Position numbers and translations under genes: made by a program. The notes below the pieces were generated by a model. That model worked only from the letters and a program-made list of their open reading frames with translations. It searched no databases and was not told where the DNA came from. This document shows, in pieces, positions 1-9,251 of a stretch of DNA of 64,000 bases. Source of the DNA: Rhizobium sp. ZPR4 (GTDB lineage: Bacteria > Pseudomonadota > Alphaproteobacteria > Rhizobiales > Rhizobiaceae); the NCBI RefSeq assembly GCF_040215725.1, contig NZ_CP157967.1:2480001-2544000 (forward strand), written 5' to 3'. Each line of letters opens with the position of its first letter. The first letter of the stretch is position 1.

Positions 1-204
1 GGGATCATAGGCGCGAAACCTCGTATCCGTACGGCTGGCGTTGACCGCATAGCCGACATCGCCGCGCACATACCATCCTTTGGCATCCTTGACGCTGACC
101 TCCGGCATCTTGATTTCCGGCAGTGTCGCATCGGCCGCAAAGGCAATACCCGCCGATGCGCTCGCCATCGCTGCGGCCAGCGCCAAAGCGTCAAAACGGA
201 TCAT
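1..204 (-). CDS. Outer-membrane beta-barrel protein, N-terminal part (cut by window edge)
   Basis: Reading leftward from the ATG at 204 gives 68 residues that run off the window edge. The start is a hydrophobic signal peptide (MIRFDALALAAAMASASAG, ending near FAADA). It is followed by a GWYVRGDVGYAVN segment. The same WY-x-RGDVGYA motif appears right after the signal peptide of the next gene (449-1300), so the two are probably paralogs of the OMP_b-brl porin-like family, placed in the outer membrane. The frame is open to base 1. A CtrA-like motif cluster lies upstream at 322-357. Identity beyond the family cannot be judged from this fragment. Confidence 0.8.
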   Translation of the reverse strand, partial: MIRFDALALAAAMASASAGIAFAADATLPEIKMPEVSVKDAKGWYVRGDVGYAVNASRTDTRFRAYDP

Positions 205-321
205 TACCCCTCGCCTTCCATCCTCGGGCTGACGCCCGCGCGTCGAACCGGCTGGCCTGCGCTTCCTTGCAATATCCCTCAAAAGAGAGTCCCAGGCCGG
301 AAAGCCGCCATTTTCATTTCA

Positions 322-357
322 TTAACCATAGGGAATTCATGGTTAACGAAGCTTTAA
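322..357 (-). promoter_or_regulatory. CtrA-like motif cluster (TTAACCAT inverted pair plus TTAA-N7-TTAA)
   Basis: TTAACCAT at 322-329 is mirrored by ATGGTTAA at 339-346, with a 9-base spacer. The second arm also starts TTAA-CGAAGCT-TTAA at 343-357, which matches the full CtrA consensus TTAA-N7-TTAA. It lies 118-153 bases upstream of the outer-membrane gene that starts at 204 on the minus strand. The match is seen directly; binding by CtrA is inferred. Confidence 0.5.
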
Positions 358-390
358 GGTGGCGGAGAATTACTTAACGGGATGGGAAAA

Positions 391-424
391 AGAAAAAGCC
401 GCCCGGAAGAAACCGGGCGGCTTT
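391..424 (-). terminator. Rho-independent terminator of the 449-1300 gene
   Basis: The arms AAAGCCGCCCGG (395-406) and CCGGGCGGCTTT (413-424) form a 12-bp GC-rich stem with a 6-base loop. On the minus strand the stem is followed by a T-rich run. It sits about 25 bases after the stop codon of the outer-membrane gene. Confidence 0.85.
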
Positions 425-448
425 CTAATACTCCGGAATGGATATTGC

Positions 449-1300
449 TTACTTGTAGACAGGCTGCTGGACCGGGATATCGGCCGGCGGCATATAGCTT
501 GCGGTCTGGCAGCCGCCAAAGGTGTAGCGGGCACCGATGCGGGCTTCATGCAGGTTCAGGCCCTTGTCGTAGCCTGGACCACCGTTCTCATTGTAGCCGA
601 ACATGTCGCCGCCCTGGACGTGGCGATAACGATAGCCGACGTCAGCCTTGAGATTGCAGCTCAGGTCGATGGACGTACCGGCCATCAGCGCATAGGTGAA
701 GCGCCAGCTGCCGCGGCCATTATGAGTGACCGTTCCGTCGCACGAGTCCGGGTTCGCATCAGAGCAGGACGTGTTCTTCAGATTGCTCCATTTGACATAG
801 GTGCCGCCGAGACCGCCACCGACATAGGGGGTGAAGATGCCGTAGGTGCCAAGATCGACATAGGCGTTGGCAAGCAGGCTATAGGCCGTCAGGGAAGCGA
901 GATCGCGCGAGGTCGCCGCAGTCGGCGTAAAGCCCGGACCGCAGGCACCGCAATCGCCCTTCGTGGAACCCTTGAAGTCTGACTTGAAGAGATAGTCGAG
1001 CGTCAAGTCCGTGCGCAGATAATTGTTGATCTGGTAACCGACACCGCCGCCAAGCGTCACATTGCCATCGAGCTTGGCGCTGTTGAAATCGACGAGGCTG
1101 GAATTGGAACCCTGGAAGTAGTTGGCGCCGCGCAGGTTCGTGAAGGCATAGCCGACATCGCCGCGCAGATACCAACCGCTGGATTGGGCGACAGTCACTT
1201 CCGGCGCCGGCTGAACCGGTTCCGGTGTATAAAGATCAGCAGAAAAGGCCGACGTGCCGACAAGCAAAGTGGCAAGTGCCCCTATCAGGGTTTTCATCAT
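449..1300 (-). CDS. Outer-membrane beta-barrel protein (porin-like family)
   Basis: This gene encodes about 283 residues with a cleavable signal peptide (MMKTLIGALATLLVGTSAFSA) and then alternating beta-strand segments rich in Gly and aromatic residues. It ends in an ARYTFGG strand plus a short Pro-rich tail. The repeated VGYQ, DVGYRYRH and GARYTF patterns are typical of the small OMP_b-brl family of rhizobial and brucella-type outer-membrane proteins. The reading frame stays open upstream to 1360, but a GGAG sits 8 bases before the ATG at 1300, so that start is preferred. It is monocistronic, with a strong terminator after it and an AT-rich upstream region. Its substrate or structural role is unknown. 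Confidence 0.85.
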   Translation of the reverse strand: MMKTLIGALATLLVGTSAFSADLYTPEPVQPAPEVTVAQSSGWYLRGDVGYAFTNLRGANYFQGSNSSLVDFNSAKLDGNVTLGGGVGYQINNYLRTDLTLDYLFKSDFKGSTKGDCGACGPGFTPTAATSRDLASLTAYSLLANAYVDLGTYGIFTPYVGGGLGGTYVKWSNLKNTSCSDANPDSCDGTVTHNGRGSWRFTYALMAGTSIDLSCNLKADVGYRYRHVQGGDMFGYNENGGPGYDKGLNLHEARIGARYTFGGCQTASYMPPADIPVQQPVYK

Positions 1301-1620
1301 GGCTTTGGCTCCAAATTTCTTGCCCTTGGCGCAGCAGATGCTTGCCAATTGAAAAGACATGGCAGGGATAATGATGAAAAGGAGTTAAAACCTGATTAAC
1401 TACGAATATTTACCCTGTTTATTCAGCAATTATACTTTATTTTATATATTAGAGAATGTTGATTCTTAAATAAAGAGAAAGGGATACGACCACCCGCCTC
1501 CTTTATTTCCTCATAAGAACGCTGTGTCGGGGCATAAACCGAAGTCCGGCTCTCTAAACCAATTGGCAAGAATCGAACCATTACAGTGCTTCGGCCGGGA
1601 GATAACTCAGGAGGAAGTCG
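1301..1620. other. AT-rich divergent intergenic region
   Basis: About 320 bases separate the outer-membrane gene (minus) from the SH3 gene (plus). The stretch at roughly 1380-1480 is much richer in A and T than its surroundings and contains several TATA-like hexamers. It probably carries the promoters of both genes, but I cannot assign a single clear -35/-10 pair. I see no convincing ORF in it. Confidence 0.5.
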
Positions 1621-2181
1621 TTGACTTACCGTCGAAAAATATTGGCCGGCCTGGGCTTTGCTCTTATCTTCCTGAGCTCCGCCGCCCTGGCAGGCGCGAT
1701 GCCGGTCAAGCCGGTAGCGGCCGCGGCCACTGCGTGGAACAAGGGGCGCGAGACAGGCTTACCGATCCCGCGCTACGTTTCGCTCCGAGCCCATAAGGCT
1801 CGCATGCGCGTCGGGCCGTCGACGATCTATGCCACGAAGTGGATCTATACGAAGCCGGGTCTTCCCTTGGAAATCATCGACGAATACGGCCATTGGCGAC
1901 AGGTCCGCGATGATACCGGAGTGACTGGCTGGATGCACAGCGCCCTCCTCTCCGGAACACGTACGGCCGTAATCGCCCCCTGGCTGACGAAGAATGCCAT
2001 GCTGCGCACCGATCCGAATCTCGCCGCCAGGCTAATCGCAGAATTGCAACCACGCGTACTGGTTTCGCTACAATCCTGCACCGGAATGTGGTGTCGTGTT
2101 TCGGTCAGGGAGCACTCCGCCAGAGGCTATGTCAGGCAGGACAAGCTCTGGGGCGCCTATCCCGGGGAAATGTTCCAGTAG
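1621..2181 (+). CDS. Exported SH3-like domain protein
   Basis: The product is 186 residues long. It has an N-terminal hydrophobic signal (about residues 7-25) followed by two bacterial SH3-like repeats, roughly residues 50-115 and 120-185. The first contains the pattern SLRAHKARMRVGPS and a later W-x-Q-V-x-D-x2-G motif. It resembles the COG3807-type SH3 proteins common in Rhizobiales, thought to bind the cell wall or peptides in the periplasm. The start is TTG, chosen because a strong AGGAGGA lies at 1609-1615, 5 bases upstream. The gene ends at a bidirectional terminator shared with glmM. The exact ligand is unknown. Confidence 0.82.
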   Translation: MTYRRKILAGLGFALIFLSSAALAGAMPVKPVAAAATAWNKGRETGLPIPRYVSLRAHKARMRVGPSTIYATKWIYTKPGLPLEIIDEYGHWRQVRDDTGVTGWMHSALLSGTRTAVIAPWLTKNAMLRTDPNLAARLIAELQPRVLVSLQSCTGMWCRVSVREHSARGYVRQDKLWGAYPGEMFQ

Positions 2182-2205
2182 GCTGACCATCATTCCTAAA
2201 CTGAA

Positions 2206-2242
2206 AATACTATGGCCGCCTCGATGAGGCGGCCATAGTATT
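2206..2242. terminator. Bidirectional terminator between SH3 gene and glmM
   Basis: A perfect 17-bp inverted repeat (2206-2222 and 2226-2242) encloses a 3-base loop (GAT). It lies between two convergent stop codons, so it can end transcripts from both sides. The AT-rich outer base pairs provide T-runs on both strands. Confidence 0.85.
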
Positions 2243-2268
2243 ATTCCGGAATTACTTCTTGCGTTCGC

Positions 2269-3621
2269 TCAGGCAGCCGAACGCACGCTCGAAATCACGT
2301 CGATCAATCCGCCGACGATACGCTCGATCTGACCGCGATCATCGCCTTCCGCCATGACGCGGATTAAGGGCTCCGTGCCGGACGGACGGATGACCAGGCG
2401 ACCGTTACGGGAAAGCTCGCTTTCCGCATCGGCAATTGCCTGGCGCACCTGAATATCCTCCAGCGGCTTGCCGCCGGAAATGCGGACATTGCGCAGCAAC
2501 TGAGGTACCGGTTCGAAACGACGACAGACTTCGCTGACCGGCTTTCCCGTGCGCTTCACCGCGGCAAGGATCTGCAGAGCCGCCACGAGGCCGTCCCCCG
2601 TCGTGCCATAGTCGGACAGCACGATATGGCCGGACTGCTCACCGCCGACATTGTAATTATGCTGGCGCATATGCTCGACGACATAGCGGTCACCGACGGC
2701 CGTGCGCGCAAGCGACATGCCACGATCGTCGAGGAAGCGTTCCAGGCCAAGATTGGACATGACGGTTGCAACAATACCATTGCCGCGCAGCGTCTGGCTC
2801 TCGGCCCAGCTTTCGGCAATGACAGCCATCAGCTGATCGCCGTCGATGATCGTGCCGGTTTCATCGACGATGATGACACGGTCGGCATCGCCATCCAGTG
2901 CAATGCCGATATCAGCCCGCACTTCGTCCACCTTCTTCTGCAGGGCGACGGGACTGGTGGAGCCGCAATTCAGATTGATATTCGTGCCGTTCGGCTCATT
3001 GCCGATGGTCACGACATCGGCGCCAAGCTCCCAAAGGGCGGCCGGAGCGACCTTGTAGGCGGCACCATTGGCGCAGTCGATGGCGATCCGCAGCCCCTGC
3101 AGCGTCACGTCGCGCGGCAGTGTGCGTTTGGCATGTTCGATGTAGCGGTCATGCACACCATCGATACGCTTGGCACGGCCGATATCTTCCGACCTGGCAA
3201 GATGTTCCGACATGTCCTTGTCGAGCATGTCCTCGATCTTCATTTCCAGATCGTCGGAGAGCTTGTAACCATCCGGGCCGAAAAGCTTGATACCATTGTC
3301 CTGATAGGGATTGTGCGAGGCCGAAATCATGACGCCGATATCGGCGCGCAGCGAGCGCGTGAGCATGGCCACCGCCGGTGTCGGGATCGGGCCGAGAACG
3401 AAAGCATCGACGCCGGCCGCGGTAAAACCCGCCACCATGGCATTTTCCAGCATATAGCCGGACAGGCGCGTGTCCTTGCCGATAACGACGCGGTGACGAT
3501 GACTGCCTCGATGGAAGATCGTGCCGGCAGCGATACCCACGCGCATGGCAAGATCCGGCGTCATCGGATAGATATTGGATTGACCGCGGATTCCGTCAGT
3601 TCCGAAATAACGACGTTTCAT
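2269..3621 (-). CDS. glmM: Phosphoglucosamine mutase
   Basis: GlmM converts glucosamine-6-phosphate to glucosamine-1-phosphate in the cytoplasm, the step before UDP-GlcNAc synthesis for peptidoglycan and lipopolysaccharide. The 450-residue protein has the family length. It carries the phosphoserine loop ISASHNP with Ser102, the metal-binding DGDADR at 243-248, and a C-terminal [11 protein letters not shown] phosphate-binding loop. The start at 3621 fits the family N-terminus [13 protein letters not shown] and has GGAG 5 bases upstream; the longer open frame to 3705 is not supported. It lies downstream of ftsH on the same strand, a frequent ftsH-glmM order, but a strong terminator between them suggests its own promoter. 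Confidence 0.97.
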   Translation of the reverse strand: MKRRYFGTDGIRGQSNIYPMTPDLAMRVGIAAGTIFHRGSHRHRVVIGKDTRLSGYMLENAMVAGFTAAGVDAFVLGPIPTPAVAMLTRSLRADIGVMISASHNPYQDNGIKLFGPDGYKLSDDLEMKIEDMLDKDMSEHLARSEDIGRAKRIDGVHDRYIEHAKRTLPRDVTLQGLRIAIDCANGAAYKVAPAALWELGADVVTIGNEPNGTNINLNCGSTSPVALQKKVDEVRADIGIALDGDADRVIIVDETGTIIDGDQLMAVIAESWAESQTLRGNGIVATVMSNLGLERFLDDRGMSLARTAVGDRYVVEHMRQHNYNVGGEQSGHIVLSDYGTTGDGLVAALQILAAVKRTGKPVSEVCRRFEPVPQLLRNVRISGGKPLEDIQVRQAIADAESELSRNGRLVIRPSGTEPLIRVMAEGDDRGQIERIVGGLIDVISSVRSAA

Positions 3622-3992
3622 ATGCACTCCTGTCGTTGCCGCATCCTCATCAGGACTGCAGCGGCATCGATATCGCCGCCCCAAAGCAAGCGACACTGCA
3701 AACATCGATGCTTGTGGCTCATGCCACAGATTGTAAAACTCGGCACTTAAATTACCGAGAACGCCTATTACAACGCGTTACCATTAATAAGCACTAAAAA
3801 ACTGCACCAGGTCGAGACCGACAATAGTCCAATTCACAGCCTACTGCGTCCGCATTACTTTGCCCGACCCGGCGGTTGCCATAGGCGCCGATCAGCATCA
3901 GAAGCGTTACCTCCTTCTGTCGTCCCTTAAACAAAAGGCCAGCCACCTGAGACAGGTGGCTGGCCTCTAACCGAGGTTTGAACGCCTCGCGC
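3622..3992. other. ftsH-glmM intergenic region
   Basis: This 371-base stretch separates ftsH from glmM. Its right part holds the ftsH terminator (3936-3966). The rest, up to the glmM ribosome-binding site, presumably contains the glmM promoter. I find no convincing coding sequence or RNA gene in it. Confidence 0.6.
3936..3966 (-). terminator. Rho-independent terminator of ftsH
   Basis: The arms AGGCCAGCCACCTG (3936-3949) and CAGGTGGCTGGCCT (3953-3966) form a perfect 14-bp stem with a 3-base loop. On the minus strand it is followed by TTTGTTT. It starts 26 bases after the ftsH stop. Confidence 0.9.
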
Positions 3993-5936
3993 TTAGCGCG
4001 GCTGCGGTTCGAAACCGCCTTCAGGTTCATCGCCCTTGGCACCGAGCGAATCGTCCCGCTTCGTGCCGGTCTTCGGCACGGCGGAGCCACGGCTCGGAGG
4101 CGTATCGTCGCCAAGATCGCGTGCAGGCTTCTCGCCACGAAGGAGGGCCTTGATCTCGTCGCCTGTCAGCGTCTCGTATTCGAGCAAGCCTTCGGCGATC
4201 GCCACGAAGCCATCGTGATGTTCCGTAAGGATATCCTTCGCCTGCTTGTAAGCCTGGTCGATCAGACGGCGGACTTCATTGTCGATCGTCTGGGCCGTCG
4301 CTTCGGACACGTTCTTCGACTGAGAAACCGAGTGGCCAAGGAACACTTCCTGTTGGTTCTCGCCATAGGCTACCTGACCAAGCTGGTCGGAGAAGCCCCA
4401 TTGCGTGACCATGGCGCGGGCAAGCTTGGTGGCCTGCTCGATATCCGAAGATGCGCCCGAGGTGATGTTTTCCTTGCCAAAAGTCAGTTCTTCCGCAACG
4501 CGGCCGCCCATCATGATGCAGAGGCGCGACACCATCCACGTATAGCTCATGGAGTAACGGTCACCTTCCGGCAACTGCATGACCATGCCGAGCGCACGGC
4601 CGCGTGGAATGATCGTCGCCTTGTGCAGCGGATCGGCGACAGCAACCTTGAGTGCCGTTATCGCGTGGCCAGCCTCGTGATAGGCGGTGAGCTTCTTTTC
4701 CGCTTCGGTCATGGCCGAAGAACGGCGCTCGGCGCCCATCATGATCTTGTCCTTGGCGTCTTCGAATTCCTGCATCGTCACCAGGCGCTTGTTGCGGCGG
4801 GCGGCCATGAGGGCAGCTTCGTTGACGAGGTTCATGAGGTCGGCACCGGAGAAGCCGGGCGTGCCGCGCGCAAGCGTCTTGAGGTCGACGTTCGGAGCCA
4901 GCGGCACATTGCGGGCATGAACCTTGAGGATGCGCTCGCGGCCGACGATATCCGGGTTCGGAACCACGACCTGACGGTCGAAACGACCCGGACGCAGCAG
5001 CGCGGGATCAAGGACGTCGGGACGGTTGGTCGCGGCGATCAGGATGATGCCTTCATTGGCCTCGAAGCCGTCCATTTCAACGAGCAGCTGGTTGAGGGTC
5101 TGCTCGCGCTCGTCGTTACCACCGCCGAGACCGGCGCCACGATGGCGGCCGACGGCGTCGATTTCATCGATGAAGATGATGCAGGGCGCATTCTTCTTGG
5201 CTTGCTCGAACATGTCACGGACGCGGCTTGCACCGACACCGACGAACATTTCGACGAAATCGGAACCGGAAATGGTGAAGAACGGCACATTGGCTTCGCC
5301 GGCGATAGCGCGGGCGAGCAGCGTCTTACCGGTACCGGGAGGTCCGACAAGCAGGACGCCGCGCGGGATACGACCGCCGAGACGCTGGAACTTCTGCGGA
5401 TCGCGCAGGAACTCTACGATCTCTTCCAAGTCCTGCTTGGCTTCGTCGACACCGGCGACATCATCGAAAGTGACGCGGCCATGCGCCTCCGTCAAAAGCT
5501 TTGCCTTCGACTTGCCGAAGCCCATGGCGCCGCGCGAGCCGCCCTGCATCTGACGCATGAAGAACAGCCAGACACCGAGGATCAGGAGCATCGGCAGCAG
5601 CGTGCCGAGATAGCTCAGGAAGCTCGAAGAGCCATCCGATTCCGGACGGGCGACGATGTTGACGTTCTTGGTCTGCAGGCGTTCAAGCAGGCTGTCATCG
5701 ATGACCGGAGCGTAGGTCTGGAAGGGCGTGCCGTTTTCGACATAGCTGCCGACAACGCGGTTGCCCGTGACGGTCACGTCACGAACACGGCCGGAATCAA
5801 CTTCCCGAAGGAACTGCGAATACGGTATTTCCCTGGAGCCTGTTTGTGCCGGCGCGTTCTGAAACATGCTGAACAGGGCAATCAACAGCAGAGCTATGAT
5901 TGCCCACAGAGCGAAATTACGAAAATTAGGGTTCAT
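3993..5936 (-). CDS. ftsH: ATP-dependent zinc metalloprotease FtsH
   Basis: FtsH is a membrane-anchored AAA+ protease that degrades misfolded membrane proteins and regulatory proteins. The 647-residue product has two N-terminal membrane segments (about 8-27 and 105-128) around a periplasmic domain. Then come the AAA domain with Walker A GPPGTGKT at 198-205, Walker [10 protein letters not shown] near 253, the SRH region ([20 protein letters not shown]), and the zinc site HEAGH at 420-424. The Pro/Gly-rich C-terminal tail is disordered. The start at 5936 ([11 protein letters not shown]) has GGGGAG just upstream; a longer frame to 5951 is less likely. It follows tilS on the same strand across about 115 bases, a conserved neighbourhood. 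Confidence 0.97.
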   Translation of the reverse strand: MNPNFRNFALWAIIALLLIALFSMFQNAPAQTGSREIPYSQFLREVDSGRVRDVTVTGNRVVGSYVENGTPFQTYAPVIDDSLLERLQTKNVNIVARPESDGSSSFLSYLGTLLPMLLILGVWLFFMRQMQGGSRGAMGFGKSKAKLLTEAHGRVTFDDVAGVDEAKQDLEEIVEFLRDPQKFQRLGGRIPRGVLLVGPPGTGKTLLARAIAGEANVPFFTISGSDFVEMFVGVGASRVRDMFEQAKKNAPCIIFIDEIDAVGRHRGAGLGGGNDEREQTLNQLLVEMDGFEANEGIILIAATNRPDVLDPALLRPGRFDRQVVVPNPDIVGRERILKVHARNVPLAPNVDLKTLARGTPGFSGADLMNLVNEAALMAARRNKRLVTMQEFEDAKDKIMMGAERRSSAMTEAEKKLTAYHEAGHAITALKVAVADPLHKATIIPRGRALGMVMQLPEGDRYSMSYTWMVSRLCIMMGGRVAEELTFGKENITSGASSDIEQATKLARAMVTQWGFSDQLGQVAYGENQQEVFLGHSVSQSKNVSEATAQTIDNEVRRLIDQAYKQAKDILTEHHDGFVAIAEGLLEYETLTGDEIKALLRGEKPARDLGDDTPPSRGSAVPKTGTKRDDSLGAKGDEPEGGFEPQPR

Positions 5937-6052
5937 CGAACTCCCCAGCACTGAAACTTCCGCCGCTTAAGCGACGGCATTACTTGATCCCTAACATAGG
6001 GTTGCGCCAAGCCCTTGCCAAGGCAAACCGCATCGCCGCATGTTTTTTCCGT

Positions 6053-7378
6053 CTATAGGGCCGAAAGCGGCAGCCGCCTATAGGCTTCACGTCCAAAAGC
6101 GACTGATAGGTGATCGGCGAATGTGAGATCGAATCGTGTCAAAAAGCGGTCGAAGGGCGCAAGATGGGGCAGAAGCCCAACCTTTGCCGTCTCTGCGCCA
6201 TCCTGCGCCACAATCAGTGGCATCGCTGCCCGAGCACGCTGCACTACACCTTTTGGCAGAACCTTCGGAAAAACCGTCGCATTTTCCGCTCCATAGGCGC
6301 CGATGCAGACCGCCGTCGATCCGGAATTCTCTATTTCAAAGCGGCCATCCCAATTGCCTCTCTCGCCAGGAAAGACGGAAATTGGAGCGATGTTGCGGTT
6401 TTCCCGCATAAGGTAGAGCGCGTCGCGGCGCAGGTCGAAGACCACCCCTCCGGCCGTGCGCCGGCCCGGATTAGCCCCGTTCACAAATTCGAGAACGCGT
6501 TCCATCTGCGCGCGGCCCGGTGCATAGGGTCTGCCCCCGAAGACTGCGGCTAAATAAGACAGGGCATAGGAAACGACCGCCTCATCCGCCGAGAGAGCGG
6601 ATCGATCGATGACGCAGAGCGCATGCGCGTGGATTGCGACATGCTCGTCCAACCATGCGGCCGCTCGCCTGGAAAGCGCGGCCCGATCGGCGCCACCATC
6701 TGCCAGCGGTTCGGTCGCCGCCTCCCCCGTAAGGTCCATGCGGGTGCGTACCCGCTCGTATTTCATGTCTTCGTTGCTCGGGTCGTCGAACCAGGAAACG
6801 CCGTACCCCTTGAGAAAGGCCCTGATATCCTCCCGCCGGCAAGCGAGAAACGGCCTGATAATCCAGATGCGCCGATCGAACAAAACCGCATCGGCAATGC
6901 CTGTGCCATAACCGCCCTGCCCGCGGCGTGCGCTGCGCATGACCATCGTCTCACGCTGATCGCCAAGCGTATGGGCTGTTACGATCACATCGGCCGAAAT
7001 GTCGGAGGCCAGGTCCGCAAGCAGCGCGTAGCGCGCCTCGCGCGCCGCGGCCATGATGCCGGTCTTGGGCTTCTCCCCCTCCCAGCGGCGGACAAAATGG
7101 GAAATCCCGCGCGAGGCGCAGAATGCGGCGACTTGCCGCGCTTCGTCCGCTGCTGCAGCGCGCAATCCATGATCGATGGTTGCTGCGGTAAGGGTAAGAC
7201 CTTCGTGAGGATGAGATTTCAGCCGCTCGGCAAGGGCAATCAGAAGCCCGGTAGAATCACTGCCGCCCGAAACGGCGACGAGAATATGAGCAGGCTTCGC
7301 TAGAGAGTGCAGAAATTCGCTTGTTGCGGCTTCAGGCGTAATGGCTGTGGCGCCGCCGGTCACAGCATCAACGGACAT
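6053..7378 (-). CDS. tilS: tRNA(Ile)-lysidine synthetase
   Basis: TilS uses ATP to attach lysine to C34 of tRNA-Ile(CAU), changing its specificity from Met to Ile codons. The 441-residue protein carries the PP-loop SGGSDS at 37-42 and the downstream catalytic-domain motifs TIDHGLR, TAHTLGDQRET and IRPFL, including a DDPSN region. The C-terminal part is divergent, as is usual in alphaproteobacteria. It starts 5 bases after the cpoB stop, so it is probably translated from the same transcript as cpoB. The tol-pal-cpoB-tilS-ftsH order is conserved in this group. Confidence 0.95.
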   Translation of the reverse strand: MSVDAVTGGATAITPEAATSEFLHSLAKPAHILVAVSGGSDSTGLLIALAERLKSHPHEGLTLTAATIDHGLRAAAADEARQVAAFCASRGISHFVRRWEGEKPKTGIMAAAREARYALLADLASDISADVIVTAHTLGDQRETMVMRSARRGQGGYGTGIADAVLFDRRIWIIRPFLACRREDIRAFLKGYGVSWFDDPSNEDMKYERVRTRMDLTGEAATEPLADGGADRAALSRRAAAWLDEHVAIHAHALCVIDRSALSADEAVVSYALSYLAAVFGGRPYAPGRAQMERVLEFVNGANPGRRTAGGVVFDLRRDALYLMRENRNIAPISVFPGERGNWDGRFEIENSGSTAVCIGAYGAENATVFPKVLPKGVVQRARAAMPLIVAQDGAETAKVGLLPHLAPFDRFLTRFDLTFADHLSVAFGREAYRRLPLSAL

Positions 7379-7383
7379 GGCAA

Positions 7384-8406
7384 TCAGCAGGCAAGCCGCT
7401 TCTCTTCGCTGGCAACCTTGCCAGTCACAGCCTTGGAGGCCTTCGGATAACGCTTGCCCACCTCGCGAAGCGTGGCGCAGGCCGTATCCTTATTGTCGAG
7501 TGCCGCAAGCGACATCCCGAGCTTCAGGAGCATTTCGGGCGCCTTTTCTGACGTGCTATATTTCTGATGCGCATTCAGGAAGGTCTTGGCGGCCTCGTTG
7601 TACTTACCCTGCGAATAGAGCGCTTCGCCGAGCCAGAAATTCGCATCCGCAGCCCGCGAGCTGCTCGGATAGCTGTCGAGATACTGGCGGAACTCCTGTT
7701 CGGCGACACCATAGTCGCCGGACAGGACGTGCCCATAGGCAGCCTTGTATTGGTCGTTCTCGCTGCCGAGCGAAGCCGTCTGCGAGCCGGAGCTAGAGCC
7801 CGCGCTCGGCGGCGCACCCGAACCATTGTTGGCCCCCGTCATGGAGGAGCCAATCTGGTCGCCGCCCTGATCGAACTGAATCGAGCCGAGTTCGCTCGGT
7901 GGCTTGCCTGCGCTGTTGTTGCGCGGCGCAGCGGCGCTGCCATTCTGCGAATTACTGATGACGCCGGCAACATCATCCTGCTGACCACCGCCGCTCTGCG
8001 CGGGCACATCGGCCTCGCTCTTCTTCATCGTGCCCCCGGCAGCCGGCGCGGCGGCACCGCCGCCGCGCTTTTCAAGCTGCTGGAAGCGGAATTCGTTGTC
8101 TTCCTGCGCCTTGCGGATCGTCTCCTGCATCTGAAGCAGCTGATAGCTCATTTCCTCGACGCGGCCGTTCAGCTGGCGCATCTGGTCTTCGAGCTGCTGC
8201 AGGCGGACTTCGGCATCGCTGTTTTGAACGTTGATGACCGGCGCCTGGCCGTATTGTGCTTGTCTTTGAGGATTGCCGGAAGTCGATTGCGCGGAAGCCT
8301 CGCGGCCTCCGAGATGGATTCCAAACAACGACAAGGCAGAAGCATCGCGCTCGCTACCCACAACGGCAGCGAGACAAAGCATGCTCGCCACGACAAGTTT
8401 TCTCAT
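7384..8406 (-). CDS. cpoB: Cell-division coordinator CpoB (YbgF), TPR protein of the Tol-Pal cluster
   Basis: This is the periplasmic TPR protein encoded after pal, which in E. coli links peptidoglycan synthesis with outer-membrane constriction by the Tol machine. The 340-residue product has a signal peptide (about 1-25). Next is a coiled-coil stretch (LQQLEDQMRQLNGRVEEM and following heptads, about 70-115), then a Ser/Gly-rich linker. The C-terminus has three TPR-like repeats (QYKAAYGHVLSGDYGVAEQEF, FWLGEALYSQGKYNEAAKTF and a third). The long low-complexity linker is typical of rhizobial members. A terminator separates it from pal, so it may have its own promoter in 8407-8515. Confidence 0.93.
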   Translation of the reverse strand: MRKLVVASMLCLAAVVGSERDASALSLFGIHLGGREASAQSTSGNPQRQAQYGQAPVINVQNSDAEVRLQQLEDQMRQLNGRVEEMSYQLLQMQETIRKAQEDNEFRFQQLEKRGGGAAAPAAGGTMKKSEADVPAQSGGGQQDDVAGVISNSQNGSAAAPRNNSAGKPPSELGSIQFDQGGDQIGSSMTGANNGSGAPPSAGSSSGSQTASLGSENDQYKAAYGHVLSGDYGVAEQEFRQYLDSYPSSSRAADANFWLGEALYSQGKYNEAAKTFLNAHQKYSTSEKAPEMLLKLGMSLAALDNKDTACATLREVGKRYPKASKAVTGKVASEEKRLAC

Positions 8407-8515
8407 ATGGATCTTCCTGTCCTACTGATTCTTCGGGCCTGAGGGCTCGAACAGGAGATTTTTACAATTGCTCTCAAAAAGCAACGGAGTTCGGCCAAAG
8501 TGTGGTCAAAAAAGT

Positions 8516-8539
8516 AAAGGCGGCCAGAAGGCCGCCTTT
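8516..8539 (-). terminator. Terminator after pal
   Basis: The arms AAAGGCGGCC (8516-8525) and GGCCGCCTTT (8530-8539) form a 10-bp stem with an AGAA loop. On the minus strand it is followed by TACTTTTTT. It lies 26 bases past the pal stop codon. Confidence 0.88.
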
Positions 8540-8564
8540 TGTATTTCGATTGGTCTTTCGACTA

Positions 8565-9098
8565 TCAGGAGCCGGCGCCGTTGAGCACGGTGACAGCGCG
8601 GCGGTTCTGCGACCAGCAGGACTCGTTGTCGCAGGTAGCGACCGGGCGTTCCTTGCCGTAGGAAATCGTCTTCATGCGGTTCGCCGGAACGCCGCGCGAA
8701 GCGAGGTAGCTTTTCGCTGCTGCTGCGCGGCGCGCGCCGAGAGCGAGGTTATATTCGCGAGTGCCGGTCTCGTCGGCATGACCTTCGACCGTGATGGAAT
8801 AGTTCGGATAGCGAGCAAGCCACTGAGCCTGACGATCGAGCGTCTGCGCTGCCTCGGAGCTGATGGAGGAACTGTCAACAACGAAGAAAACGCGGTCGCC
8901 GACATTGACCGTGAAGTCCTGCGGCGAGCCCGGAGTAGCATTGCCGGCACCGTTCAGGCCAAGACCGTTGGCATCGTTCGGCAGACCCTTCTTGGAAGCG
9001 CAGCCAGCCAGAGAAAGGCCGACGAAAAGCGCGATCATGATCGGGTTGCGTGCGAGGTTCTGCATGTGGCCAACGGCCTGGATTGCGGTACGGCTCAT
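8565..9098 (-). CDS. pal: Peptidoglycan-associated lipoprotein Pal
   Basis: Pal anchors the outer membrane to peptidoglycan and is the outer-membrane partner of TolB and TolA. The 177-residue protein has a signal with lipobox LAGC (LSLAGCASKKG), so Cys33 would be lipidated. The C-terminal OmpA-like domain (about 70-170) includes VEGHADETGTREYNLALGARRA, the usual peptidoglycan-binding motif. The start at 9098 has GGAGA 9 bases upstream; an internal Met at 9065 is possible. A TTAACCAT motif lies at 9174-9181 in the 153-base gap to tolB, so pal may be transcribed separately from tolB. Confidence 0.96.
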   Translation of the reverse strand: MSRTAIQAVGHMQNLARNPIMIALFVGLSLAGCASKKGLPNDANGLGLNGAGNATPGSPQDFTVNVGDRVFFVVDSSSISSEAAQTLDRQAQWLARYPNYSITVEGHADETGTREYNLALGARRAAAAKSYLASRGVPANRMKTISYGKERPVATCDNESCWSQNRRAVTVLNGAGS

Positions 9099-9173
9099 GG
9101 CCGGTCTCTCCTATAAGTCTCTATCAGGGTTGCCAGACTGTAACCGGGTTCGGTTAATCCGATTCCAACAAGT

Positions 9174-9181
9174 ATGGTTAA
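9174..9181 (-). promoter_or_regulatory. CtrA-like half-motif TTAACCAT upstream of pal
   Basis: On the minus strand the sequence reads TTAACCAT, 75 bases before the pal ATG. A further TTAA sits at about 9154. The same 8-mer occurs before tolQ and before the outer-membrane gene at 1-204. Binding by CtrA is inferred only from the motif. Confidence 0.4.
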
Positions 9182-9251
9182 TGATGTCCTAAAATTGTCG
9201 CCAACCGGTCCAGTCACAGGACTTTGCGGCGATAAAGTGGCGAGCCCCACA

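Noticed and set aside
3978..5954. 658-codon open frame antisense to ftsH
   Set aside because: Shadow of ftsH with no family features.
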